This document shows, in pieces, positions 22,807-32,074 of a stretch of 60,919 bases of DNA; the stretch's first letter is position 1; every line of letters begins with the position of its first letter. The notes under the pieces were generated by a model that saw only the letters and a list, made by a program, of their open reading frames with translations, made no database searches and was not told the DNA's origin. Made by a program: the position numbers and the translations under genes. Source of the stretch: Rhizophagus sp. LPA8_4_AMF (Eukaryota > Glomeromycota > Glomeromycetes > Glomerales > Glomeraceae); NCBI GenBank assembly GCA_021464525.1, contig JADRCO010000060.1, forward strand, positions 1 through 60,919. Reading direction: 5' to 3'.

Positions 22807-23448
22807 TTGACATCAAGAGTTCCTTCTACCACGGTCTTATCTCCAGACCAGCCTGCTCCAGCTACTCCTATCCCACATATTGATTTTAACTATGATAATG
22901 TTCCTGTACCTGATGATTTGATACCTTTCATCCCTAATGGTCCTCTCCATAAAAATCCAGATGCAAAATATCCAATTATTCTGCCTCGTAGTACTAATAG
23001 ATGGTTTAATTATTTATGAAAATTCAAGAAAGCTCATGAAAAAAAGATTTGGATTCAAAAATTGATTGATGATAAATTACTTGTGTAATAATGTTGAGTT
23101 GCGTATAATGGTACTTCTGTTCATAAATTACCCGATCATATTGATTTGACGCGTAATTTGGCAAAATTTCAGAATACTTACCACACTAAATTGATGTCAA
23201 TAAATTTATGGCGTAGCAAAGTCAAGACTATATCATCAAAATACACTGAAAAGATGACAAAGATAGACTCCAAATTAAATGAGATTAACCTTCATTTCTC
23301 TAGTGTTCAATATGATGACATTTCAGACAATACCAAAAAATTAGAACTACGTCCTCGTAAATGTTCTGCCATGAAGTTTACAAATCTGGACTCTCATCAG
23401 TCACTACACCCTGACAAGAAACCTTGTCACCTATGTCACGTTTGCTGA
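22807..23448 (+). pseudogene. Decayed protein-coding fossil, unrecognised
   Basis: One frame runs from about 22807 to 23448 with only a few stops (near 23017, 23086 and 23095). It is Pro-rich at the start (PDQPAPATPIPHIDFNYD, VPDDLIPFIPNGPLHKNP), then charged and helix-like (HEKKIWIQKLIDDKLL, LARNLAKFQ-type stretches) and Cys/His-bearing at the end (KKPCHLCHVC). The latter could be a partial zinc-binding site. Codon choice and composition differ from the AT-rich DNA around it. It is possibly transposon-derived (gag-like), but I cannot name a family. Confidence 0.45.
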
Positions 23449-23449
23449 T

Positions 23450-23980
23450 TCTTCCCCACTTGGGAAAACTTGTTCACCTGTGTAGTAATTTCACTACACT
23501 ATCTTTCACCTTAAACCAATTCAAAATAGTGTGAACCATTCCACTTATAACAGTATTGACAAGTGGCAGCTCCTTGGCTGAAAGCACAATACGGATCTTT
23601 TTGATTTTTTTATTATTTAGATTGTTAACATTTAACCCCTTTGCTAGATGTTTATCCTCTCTAAGTAGTTTCTATTAGCTAAATTATTTCTTTTTTTCTT
23701 TTTTTTCTTTTGTATTTTTTTGGTGTGTTGTTTTGTATGTTTAGCGTAGTTCTACTTATACAAAAAGTCTCTAACGAAGGGTGAGGTCCACTTAAGGGAT
23801 TGAGACTGAAGTTCAACACATTACTATCTGCTTCACTGTACTGTACGTTATGTTTTGGCATGATTGGTCGTTGACTTTAGTTATTACTCTTCAAAAATAA
23901 AATAAATAAAATATCTATCCTAACATATATTGACCTGCGCCTCATTTCTTCTAGTAGGATCAAATCGATCCTCTTCCACA
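23450..23980. other. Intergenic
   Basis: No gene is recognised. A T-rich run lies near 23690-23720. The composition is slightly richer in G+C than further upstream. Confidence 0.5.
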
Positions 23981-23984
23981 AGTC

Positions 23985-24203
23985 GTGTATCCGTATGTTC
24001 CAAATATGATGATGAAACAGAAATGTATTAGATCGAATACACTGCCATTTTCGACCAGAGAAGAAAAAAAAGGGAATCGCTCTCCTACACAAGTGTATAA
24101 TATATTATCTGATGAGATTGGCCTTAGTCCTGGCAGATTGTCCAGTTTCTATCGACATCAAAGAATTCCAAGAAAGACATCGATGGATAAAATCATACCA
24201 TAG
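23985..24203 (+). pseudogene. Fragment with helix-turn-helix-like segment
   Basis: The fragment reads VYNILSDEIGLSPGRLSSFY followed by RHQRIPRKTSMDKIIPWIEK, stopping at 24201-24203. The SDEIGLS..LSSFYR spacing recalls small helix-turn-helix domains. A second piece near 24736-24845 (INELLEQVQKDDVV, stop, LPDELGMSEAYLKRYIRYIS) has a comparable DE.G.S...L pattern. Both are decayed. They may be N-terminal parts of genes such as the Uma2-like one downstream (inference). Confidence 0.35.
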
Positions 24204-24518
24204 ATCGAGAAAGAGGGGAAAAGTGTAGTTAGTTTCGCGAGTTATAGCAGTAGTATTATGAATGATAAAGTTAGCAATAGTTAGCATGGAGTAGCGGGAA
24301 GGAACTGCTATTATTGCATTGCAAACGTCTAGGGGCGAGCAGACATATTATACTGTATGCTTTATTCCTCCCTTGAAATACCCGCTATCCGCTTTATTTT
24401 TTCGTTTTGCATAGCAACTGGTTCCTTTCTTATATATTACAAAATCTATTTCTTTATCACTTAAAATGTGCGCGCGCGTGTTTTTGTGTGTATGACTTGA
24501 AACATCGTAAAATAAATT

Positions 24519-24530
24519 TTTATTAATACA
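24519..24530 (-). terminator. Isolated TGTATTAATAAA element (minus strand)
   Basis: This is an exact 12-base match, on the minus strand, to the 3'-end element found at three CRN-type loci in this window. The stem before it is weak (TAGC..GCTA). It may mark the end of a vanished minus-strand gene, or be chance in AT-rich DNA. Confidence 0.35.
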
Positions 24531-24959
24531 GAGACATTTACAAAGTGGTTAGCTTAGCTAGCCGTACACATAGGTCATTTGCTATCACTGAGTTACACAG
24601 CTCCTTTTATTTAGCGCTAGCGTGACTGTGGCACAGTATCAAAAAAAGGTCTGGAAAATTCGAGATCATTTTCAATGAAAAAGGAAGCTATGGTTAACGA
24701 GTAACGACTACAATAGATCTGTGCAAAAATTAATGAATTATTGGAGCAAGTGCAAAAAGATGATGTCGTTTAGATCAACCTTCCTGATGAACTTGGTATG
24801 AGCGAAGCGTACTTGAAGCGATACATTCGATATATATCGCTGACATAATCGGAAATAAAATACTTATTAAAGTAAGTCTTATTATAGTCTACACGCCTAT
24901 ATATCATTTATTGATCTTAGGAATTTTATAATTTAGTACGATGGGGGTGTTAAAAAACT

Positions 24960-25512
24960 ATGCATCGCAGATTAGCAAACTCAGCTGAGGCATTCAATCC
25001 AGCTTGGTTTGTAGGAAATAATGTAATATGTTGTGTTGGAAATACACAACGTCGACCTGATGCTAGTATTTGGATTACACCACCATCGGGGCCGCAACTC
25101 TTACATCCGATTGTTAATCAATGTCCACCTCCTGATGCGTGGATCGAGGTAACATTAAGGAAAACGTAAATGGTTTTGACTTATCAGATCTGAATTCTTG
25201 CAGGTATTTTTTGATAAGGACCCGGATCGGAGCAACGCGTTAACTAGAGTTAATCGTTGTAAGCGATTTTGGAATGGGATTGAATACATTGGAATCGCTA
25301 TACCTGAAACCACTCGTCGGAATCCAAACCCTGCGCAAACTTCAACTGCTGTAGTTCTACAAAACAACCGACCTAACCGACCTCCATATGGTATTTACTG
25401 GGACGTAGCCGGAAACCCACCAGTTTATTTTACATATACCTGGAACAACCATTTACTCCTTGCGTGTGGTTGGACAATTGATTTTAATATTGTACTCAAT
25501 GCAATTCCTTAA
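24960..25512 (+). CDS. Uma2-like (PD-(D/E)XK fold) nuclease family protein
   Basis: Two exons, 24960-25149 and 25204-25512, join at GAG|GT..AG to give WIEVFFDKDPDRS. The first exon holds AEAFNPAWFVGNNVICCVG and RRPDASIWI, then NQCPPPDAWIEV. The PD and the (W)IEV match the acidic positions of the Uma2/DUF820 nuclease fold, and the family is strongly expanded in Rhizophagus (recalled, not searched). The C-terminal part (PYGIYWDVAGN, LLLACGWTIDFN) fits that subfamily. A TAA lies 9 bases before the ATG in frame, while DGGV can be read just upstream in another frame across an A6 run. So a 5' exon has probably been lost or frameshifted. Decay is likely at the 5' end only. Confidence 0.65.
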
Positions 25513-26190
25513 CGATAGACACTATCTAAACTTGTTACATTATTATCATATTAATTAATTTAATAATGATAAAAATGATAAATAGAAATATTAAAAGTTA
25601 TATGTACAAATAAAATAAAAATCATACATGCGAATTTGCGAATTAATATTATTATACTCTATTTTTTTTTTACAATAGTGTGAGGTATCACGCAAAAATA
25701 CAAAACTTAAAAATAAACGTTTCTATAATAATTATTGCGGACCATTTTTTTTGTATAACATCCTCCTTTTTATTCTCGAAGATTTCATTACGGTAAACGC
25801 CATAAATCGAAAACTAAGGATCTCTCTTAAGACGTCATGAATTAAATTTCGGAATGCCTCCATCATCGGGAATTGTTTAGATGTCTTGTAATTTAACGAG
25901 AGTGTTTCAAGTTGGAAAACCTCCGTAGCATCTGTTTGAATCTTGGTTATGGTTGATAAATTATAGAGACCGGAGGAGTGAGGTAAATATTACACCTACT
26001 TATACATTTCTTGAAAGGTCTCCCTCGGGATGCAATTTCGCTAATCATTAACCTTATTAATACCCTCCCCCTTTGCAAATCACTGCGATTATCATACATA
26101 GATAAATAGTTTTTTCTTGTATATGATTTCGTAAAATTAACTGTTTGCACGTGATGAATTTCAGCCCCGGTCGAAATATTGCCAAGAAAA
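25513..26190. other. Intergenic
   Basis: This is the 3' flank of the Uma2-like gene and the boundary of the GC-richer island. No gene is visible. Confidence 0.55.
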
Positions 26191-26191
26191 G

Positions 26192-26241
26192 TTTATTAAT
26201 ACAGATAAAAAAAAAAATACAATGATCCGGGACGCATCCCG
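26192..26241 (-). terminator. 3'-end module of the CRN pseudogene
   Basis: On the minus strand, the stem CGGGA-TGCG-TCCCG (26241-26228) is followed by a T-rich stretch and TGTATTAATAAA (26203-26192), which contains the polyadenylation signal AATAAA. A second, weaker stem (CGGG..CCCG) lies further upstream near 26267-26283. The same order recurs at 29568-29616 and 30513-30557. Confidence 0.75.
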
Positions 26242-26326
26242 TTATACAGGTGAAATAAATACAAAAATTCGGGACTTTACCCGTGATACATGATTTGGGC
26301 GAACATTGTTCGCTGAAATTCCTATC

Positions 26327-27794
26327 CTAAGACCTATCTACAATATCTGATTTTTCCGCAAGATTACCCAATGACCTATGCTTTTTAATTACCCTCTCTT
26401 CACTTCTAGAATCTGAATCCGGCTTCTGTGCTTCTTCCAACAACCAAACAATGTGACTGAGAACTTCTATAACCATGTTTTCCATATATACATTGTTATA
26501 TACAACGACCACTGGTTCCGATAGTTTGAAGCTTGGCCTATCTTGGTCATCCATCGCACACCCCATGAAATAGAATTTTTCAGCATCAGTAACTATCCCA
26601 AAAACTCTCCCGAACGACGATTGATCCTCTTCCATTTCATTAGCCTTGCACTTACGATTCGATAAGGATGACTCGAGCTGGACCGCGCATTGGGCAACAC
26701 CTTTCACAAAATCATCTTTTTTTAACCTCTATAACTCCAACCGTCTTTGACGTTCGACGTAAGTCAATTGCGAAATCGAGAGACCGTGTCCATTCGGTCC
26801 AGAAATGACTTTTTGTGGGCGAATCTCAAACTTCCCTTGAAATTGTTCGCTTCAGCAAGCAGGTAAGAATAGACGTATAATGATTTCGTGGCTTCGATCG
26901 AAAGTAAGCTGATGGGCGTGTGTCGAGGCGGGATTTTAATTCTGCCATGAGTCATTCCATCGATTCTTGGGATGGCTTAACGTTTCCGCACGAAAAAACT
27001 GGGAAGATCTCCATTGTTGAATCGTCTGATTCACCAAGTCCGTAAAGCTGGCACACTTTTGGGAACGACCAATCCGAGAAAGCTTTTGATGGGGTCTCTA
27101 TGATGACAGTAAACTTGGAGACCTCATTTTATACGAATTGTCGAACCATGCTGCGGAAGTCTTGATCGTTCAGAGGCGAATCTCTTTTTTTATCTCCACT
27201 TATAAAGTTTAAAACCGCTCCATCTTTTTTCAAGAGACGGTGGTTCATATTCTTTGCGTATATATTCCTTGAGGCCTTCGAGAGTCGCATGTTCGATATT
27301 TGCAGTCCATCTGAAGCCATTCGTTCGTTTCGGGCTCATGATAACGTCAAACACTGTATTATGATGGCGGGTTAGTAAATTCTCTCGATGAGGTCTTCCC
27401 AATATTTCATACGTACCATATTCAGACTTGCTGAGTTTCTCCTTCAACGATGCGACTTCCTCTCTTAATTTCAATATCTCGCCCGAAGCAGAAGTCGACA
27501 CTGAATATGCTTCTTGGGCGGCTTCTCGGTCCAGTAGTCTCAATTTCGTTTATAGCTAACATCTCATCGTTGCCATTGGGTTTGAGATTCCTCAACTGAT
27601 CGTCAAGGTGATCACCAACAATTTTCACTTTCCATAGCCTGAGTTCGTCTGCAGGAAAATTATCGAATACTGGCGCTTTTTTCGCTTTTATTGCTTCCTT
27701 AAGATGTCCAACAAGCTGGTCCTTCTCAATATCAACAGAGAAGGCATTCGCGGTTGTATTTCCTTTGACAAGACAGAGTAACGTGATAGAACAT
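26327..27794 (-). pseudogene. Crinkler (CRN) effector-type gene, frameshifted
   Basis: The N-terminus reads ITLLCLVKGNTTANAFSVDI, then EKDQLVGHLKEAIKAKKAP and FPADELRLWKV, the ubiquitin-like CRN header. Further on come a coiled-coil (ILKLREEVASLKEKLSKS), GFRWTANIEHATLEGLKEYI, DGAVLNFISGDK, TPSKAFSDWSFPKVCQLYGL and ATKSLYVYSYLLAEAN. The C-terminal domain has SGPNGHG..FAIDLRRTSKTVGVIEVK, a D..ExK pattern of PD-(D/E)XK nucleases, then VAQCAVQLESSLSNRK and EVLSHIVWLLEEAQKPDS. All pieces are collinear, but there are about six frameshifts and a few stops: one extra base right after the start codon, others near 27540, 27225, 26790 and 26727, mostly in A or T runs. CRN proteins are secreted or nuclear effectors in oomycetes and are also expanded in Rhizophagus. 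Confidence 0.9.
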
Positions 27795-27937
27795 TTTCGA
27801 CTTATATATTGTTTTTTGTGGAATTTTATTGGTGCAAAGTACGGTGTGTGAAAAAAGAATTTTATTTGCGCAAAAATACCAAGTGGGGGTATATGTGAAA
27901 AATGTAGATGTTGTACAGACCCTGCCGTATGACGCAT

Positions 27938-28420
27938 TTATTTTGTAATACAGGCCATTTTTCCAAATTTCTCCAATACCACACCAAGATCTTTTTCTAA
28001 AGGGTCATGAAATGCTCTTGCGTCTTTGTCAGCTTCTTCTGCCATTTCTTGATTAGTATAACCGACAATACCAAGTTCTTCCTGAATTGCTATTATATCC
28101 TCCTCTAAACATAAAAGCAAATTGTACATTTCCCCAAGTGATATATCCGTAGTGGCTTTATTGCTTCGATATTCCACTGCTATAACAGGATTGCCATCGA
28201 TGTCAAGTTCCTACTGTATCGGTATTATATCCTCCACCAAGTCTAACAACAACTCATATGAATCAGTAAAGTGTTTTCACTTTCTTGCTTTGATGTGATG
28301 CTATTCGATTTGTATTGCCATTAATACCGAGTTTTTCTTGAATAGCTATTATATCATTCTTATATACAGTAATAGCACTTCATATAATTGAGCAAGTGTT
28401 TCGCTTCAATCAGTAGTATT
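27938..28420 (-). pseudogene. Tandem-repeat helical protein fossil
   Basis: Three imperfect copies of a unit of about 50 residues can be read on the minus strand: YKNDIIAIQEKLGINGNTNR, then LVEDIIPIQ (stop) ELDIDGN, then LEEDIIAIQEELGIVGYTNQ. The last copy continues to VVLEKFGKMACITK and a stop at 27938. Stops and frame changes break the first two copies; the last is open from 28177. The sequence looks coiled-coil-like. Its 3' end is 144 bases upstream of the CRN start on the same strand. No family is recognised. Confidence 0.55.
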
Positions 28421-28639
28421 ACTCAACAGTTTATTTTATCAAGATTTGAGATATATTTAATGCGAAAATTTGAGACCGGAATAATGCAGGAGTGATCAGA
28501 GGTCGGATGCCTCGGAAGATTTTTTTGATTTTTTGCTGAGCCACATGCATGTACTCCTGTGCGACAGATCACACGATCAGTCTGTGCGACCGGAGGACAG
28601 TTAATTTTCAAAAGAAAATACATAACCAGTACCTCTGTC

Positions 28640-29077
28640 CTTCGGTCTTTTTTCCTCTGAACAAATGCGCGAGAAATGTGAAAATGCTTTGTCGCAACAC
28701 AGGACCTACCCTATAGGTAAATAGTGACGACAAAAGCATATGTTATGAAAGGCTGAGGACTTCGCAATTTCGAGATCTTCAGGCGTAAAACCACTGTGGT
28801 AGATCCCGGTCCCAAGGGGACCCTCTACATGTGAAAAGGTATGAAGATTCCGTTTGCATGTGCTTTCAAAGCTTTCTTGGCATCATACGACAATGCTAAT
28901 CATTTTCAACCTTCGGGTTTTTATTCCGCAAGCCCCAGAAGATACAGTATATAGCGTGGAAGAACTGGTAGAAGTTCACTTAACCTTCCCGAAAAAAAAC
29001 AAGATGCGTATGTGTCAGAAGTAGGTCCCGGAGGGACCAGTTATGCTTTCATAGGGAGCGAACGAAGTGTGAAGTAA
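28640..29077 (+). other. GC-richer block with possible coding fossil
   Basis: One frame from 28799 to 29077 has only two internal stops. It reads VDPGPKGTLYM, then MKIPFACAFKAFLASYDNAN, FQPSGFYSASPRRYSI and AYVSEVGPGGTSYAFIGSER. I do not recognise it. It may be former coding sequence or an untranslated leader of the CRN remnant that follows. Confidence 0.3.
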
Positions 29078-29125
29078 TTTTCTCACCCGACGTGTCCTTG
29101 TATTTAGGAAAACGAGATATCTAAT

Positions 29126-29560
29126 ATGGCCGACTTGGATGCAATTACCGCAACTGGTAATATTCGCCTTACCTGCTTTGTTCGTGGAGAAACTGAGAAT
29201 GATATTTTCCATGTAACAATCAATAACAATTTGACCGTTGATAACCTGAAATCCTCGATCAGAAATATCCGGCAAGACTTACGTCAAAAAAACTTCGATC
29301 TTTACGAAGTTAATTTTTTCCAACTCAATTATGCTATAATCTCTTCTGTGAATAGTTTTTCAGATAGCCAAGGAGTATTTATGGACCCGCAAATGAAAAT
29401 TTCTAACCATTTCCCACCCTGCGTATTAATACTCTCATAGAAAGGCCCCCATCCTCAAGAAAATGGCGCGAGAGGTTCTATTCACGTCCTCATATATTCC
29501 CAAAATGAATAATTACATTTTTCAATACCATGTAACGCGATATATTCGCATTTCTATGTA
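29126..29560 (+). pseudogene. CRN N-terminal remnant
   Basis: From ATG 29126: ATGNIRLTCFVRGETENDIF, then HVTINNNLTVDNLKSSIRN and KNFDLYEVNF. This is the ubiquitin-like header of a second CRN subtype (beta strand, helix, LYEV in place of LWKV). After about 65 residues the reading becomes non-homologous and stops at 29438-29440. No C-terminal effector domain follows before the 3'-end module at 29568. The gene therefore lost most of its body by deletion. Confidence 0.8.
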
Positions 29561-29567
29561 CTGTTAA

Positions 29568-29616
29568 GCCGGCTTCCGGCAACGATGTATTTATTTTTTA
29601 TTTCTGTATTAATAAA
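29568..29616 (+). terminator. 3'-end module (stem + TGTATTAATAAA)
   Basis: GCCGG-CTT-CCGGC (29568-29580) is followed by TGTATTTATTTTTT and then TGTATTAATAAA (29605-29616), which includes AATAAA. It marks the end of the CRN N-terminal remnant. The next gene starts 177 bases later. Confidence 0.75.
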
Positions 29617-29792
29617 ACATTAATACTGTTCTTGATAAATATCACGTGCGAGATGTAATGTCCTCCGGTCTGTGCGACATAAAATCATATATTAACGCCC
29701 GCTTTTTTGCAGGAATACATTTTTATTCCACATCGGTCAATCACTCCGAACGTAACACATTTTTTTATTCGAGCCCGCTACTGCCACTGGAA

Positions 29793-30500
29793 ATGACGTT
29801 GGCGGATGAAATAAAAAAGTATAAGACGGCCGAACTTATTGACTTCTTGCGTAAGGAGGAGGACTTAGAGCTTGACGATGATGACTTGGAAATAATACGC
29901 AAGCAGAAGGTTAATGGCCGTGACTTCCTCAAGGTAACTGAGGAAAATCTTCGCAGTTATGGAATGGCGGGTCTTCTCCTCGTGCCACCGTTTGAAAGAA
30001 GTGTTAGCGAAGTATGGTATTGGCACCAATGGTACGGACACTATCCCGCTTTTTTTTTCGTTACAGACTCATGAGATACAGGATTCCAACGAGCACATCA
30101 AGCAATGTGTGGTGGAAATATTAGTCAGTCCTCGGCGACCTTCACTCCACGGTAAATATAGGTTGATTATGGGATCAAGGCTTCATCCGCAGTTTGTCAT
30201 CTCGCGGATCATACTTACACATACTTTATTCTCAGAATGCCGAGAACCAGGATAAACCACAGCAGAATGTAATCGAAGGCTTCGCTCTACCTCTATGGTA
30301 TTGTGACTACCGCTCTAGACTGGCATTTCCTGCTTGAATAAGAAGTTCGCGGAATATCAAGCGCTGTGTAATGATGTGGTGGTAGGGATAATAAAGGATA
30401 GGGCGTGTGCGGAGGAAGAACATGATAGGAAAAGGGTTAGGATAGAGGGTTGTCGTTCGAAAAATAATCGTGAATATTTGCATAGACGTTTATTTATTTT
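29793..30500 (+). pseudogene. SAM-domain CRN-type gene, frameshifted and internally deleted
   Basis: From ATG 29793: TLADEIKKYKTAELIDFLRK, then DLEIIRKQKVNGRDFLKV and TEENLRSYGMAG, a SAM-like domain. A deletion then joins it to FSSCHRLKEVLAKYGIGTNG, followed by THEIQDSNEHIKQCVVEIL. The C-terminal landmarks follow in changing frames: NAENQDKPQQNVIEGFA, YGIVTTALDWHFLLE (stop), FAEYQALCND and DRACAEEEHDRKRVRIEG with a basic end. This collinear set is a family I recall as very abundant in Rhizophagus. The kept coordinates stop before the 3'-end module. An upstream in-frame ATG at 29646 exists, but the conserved block begins at 29793. Confidence 0.85.
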
Positions 30501-30512
30501 CCGCATGTATTA

Positions 30513-30557
30513 CGGGCTACGTCCCGATATGTATTTAATTTTTCGTGTATTAATAAA
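30513..30557 (+). terminator. 3'-end module (stem + TGTATTAATAAA)
   Basis: CGGG-CTACGT-CCCG (30513-30526) is followed by TGTATTTAATTTTT and TGTATTAATAAA (30546-30557). It closes the SAM-type CRN pseudogene. Only 61 bases separate it from the start codon of the next gene. Confidence 0.75.
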
Positions 30558-30601
30558 GCAAGTCTTTCATTCTTCGTACAACATTGAATATTTCCTGTCG
30601 T

Positions 30602-30607
30602 GTATAA
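30602..30607 (+). promoter_or_regulatory. TATAAA just before the coiled-coil gene start
   Basis: TATAAA lies 10 bases before the ATG at 30618 and directly follows the previous gene's 3'-end module. It is very close to the start, so it may be fortuitous. Confidence 0.3.
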
Positions 30608-30617
30608 AATTTCCATA

Positions 30618-32074
30618 ATGTCAGTTAGCGAAGAAAACCCATCTGAGCTTGAAGTTTTGAGACAACGTAACGCTGAGCTGGAGGCAAAAAATGTCGAGCA
30701 TGAGGTTGAGCTGGAGGCAAAAGATGCCGAGATGAGGTTGAGCGCTTCTTTATACGAGGAAAAGATTAACAAGTTTAAGGGGACGATTGGTGACCTCTTC
30801 TGAAAATTTCGATCTTAAACGCGAGGTAGCGAATCTCAGAAAGGAACACGGGAGCAGAATCGGGGAGTTGGAGAAGAGTAGGGAAGATACTCATGCCGAG
30901 AACGTTGCACTCAAGTCTAAAGTCGAGAATGTCGAATCCAGACTCGCGAACGTGGAACTTGACTCTTCGATGGTGGATGAGCAACCACAGGACCAGTCCA
31001 ACAACGCCAGCAGTTCCGCTTCCGCACCCATTAACGCAAATACCAAGGCAATCGAGGATAAGGAAATAGATGTTTTCTTGATTGAGCAACATAAGAAGAG
31101 CGTTAGTGAAGAGATAAGGCAGAAGAGGCGGGAGAAAAAGCTTCAGCACGAATCGGAAACAGCTGTTGATGTGTCGCCTGATGGCGACTCCACACTCAAT
31201 AACGCAAATACCAAACGTGATCATTCTACCCAGAACAAAGAAGCTCGATCACATAAGAAGAAAGAAGCGGAAAATATCGTGCAAGATGTATTTGATTTCA
31301 CGACTGCTTCGTTGAGAAAGCGATAGCCGATAGATGCTGAATGCAATGCAATTTACGCTAGTCAAGAAGAGACTTACACTGGTATTATTATGGAAAAGAA
31401 TTTTTAACTCAGGTTAGTACAATTGTACAGGATGGTAAAGGCGAAAAAAAGGCAAAGGGAATAATCTATGATAAAATGTTGGAACACCTTTCCATTCTCC
31501 GTAAAAAGAGGTCAGAAGAAACAGGATTGAGATTCCCAGAAATCTCCCGCAAACGCCTGCAAGGGAAAACCCAGGAAGCTGTAAAGATATATAATTTATT
31601 TGGGAAGAAAGGCGTTGACAACATCAGATACATCACGTCATATAGTACGAACTCCATTTCAGAGCTAACTAATGAAAAAGTCCAATCGATTATAGATAAT
31701 TTCTCTGAGCAAAAAACAGCCGAGCCAGAAGCTAACGATGAGGACGATGATGCGACTCAAGCTGAGGTAGATGAGGTAAGCGTCTCAACCGTACCTATTC
31801 CTTCAAATCATGACTCTAATTCTTCAAGTAATTCCTCTGGGACTGACCCAACGTAAACCTCCTCGGTCTCTTGGAGAGAGATATGAATTTTTATCGTGGT
31901 GGAATAAAGCGTAAAGAAGACCCTAGAAAATATTATACGTTTCTAACAGACCGTGAAAGATTAATCAGTGAAGAGCTATTGCGTCGTGGTATTCTAAAGA
32001 GAGGTTTAAGCACTGAATGGCTAGATAATCTTATGAAAGAATGGGAGAAAACCCATGCACAATTTACGATTTAA
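30618..32074 (+). pseudogene. Coiled-coil family protein, frameshifted
   Basis: From ATG 30618: SVSEENPSELEVLRQRNAEL with repeated ELEAKNVE/ELEAKDAE coiled-coil, then a frameshift near 30790 to ENFDLKREVANLRKEHGSRI. Next come EKEIDVFL-type and QHKKSVSEEIRQKRREKKLQ blocks, a second break near 31320-31390 (KAIADRC.. and WYYYGKEFLTQVS can be read out of frame), then KMLEHLSILRKKRSEETGL and AVKIYNLFGKKGVDNIRYIT. An acidic Ser-rich tail follows, and a last segment (DPRKYYTFLTDRERLISEEL) lies in yet another frame. The order is that of a very abundant uncharacterised Rhizophagus family often found beside CRN genes (recalled). The role is unknown; a mobile-element-associated or nuclear protein is possible. 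Confidence 0.75.

Noticed and set aside
29015-29275. Minus-strand open frame of 86 residues
   Set aside because: It is antisense to the CRN header at 29126, which has clear family motifs.
30775-31224. 149-residue minus-strand open frame
   Set aside because: It is antisense to the coiled-coil family gene; no motifs of its own.
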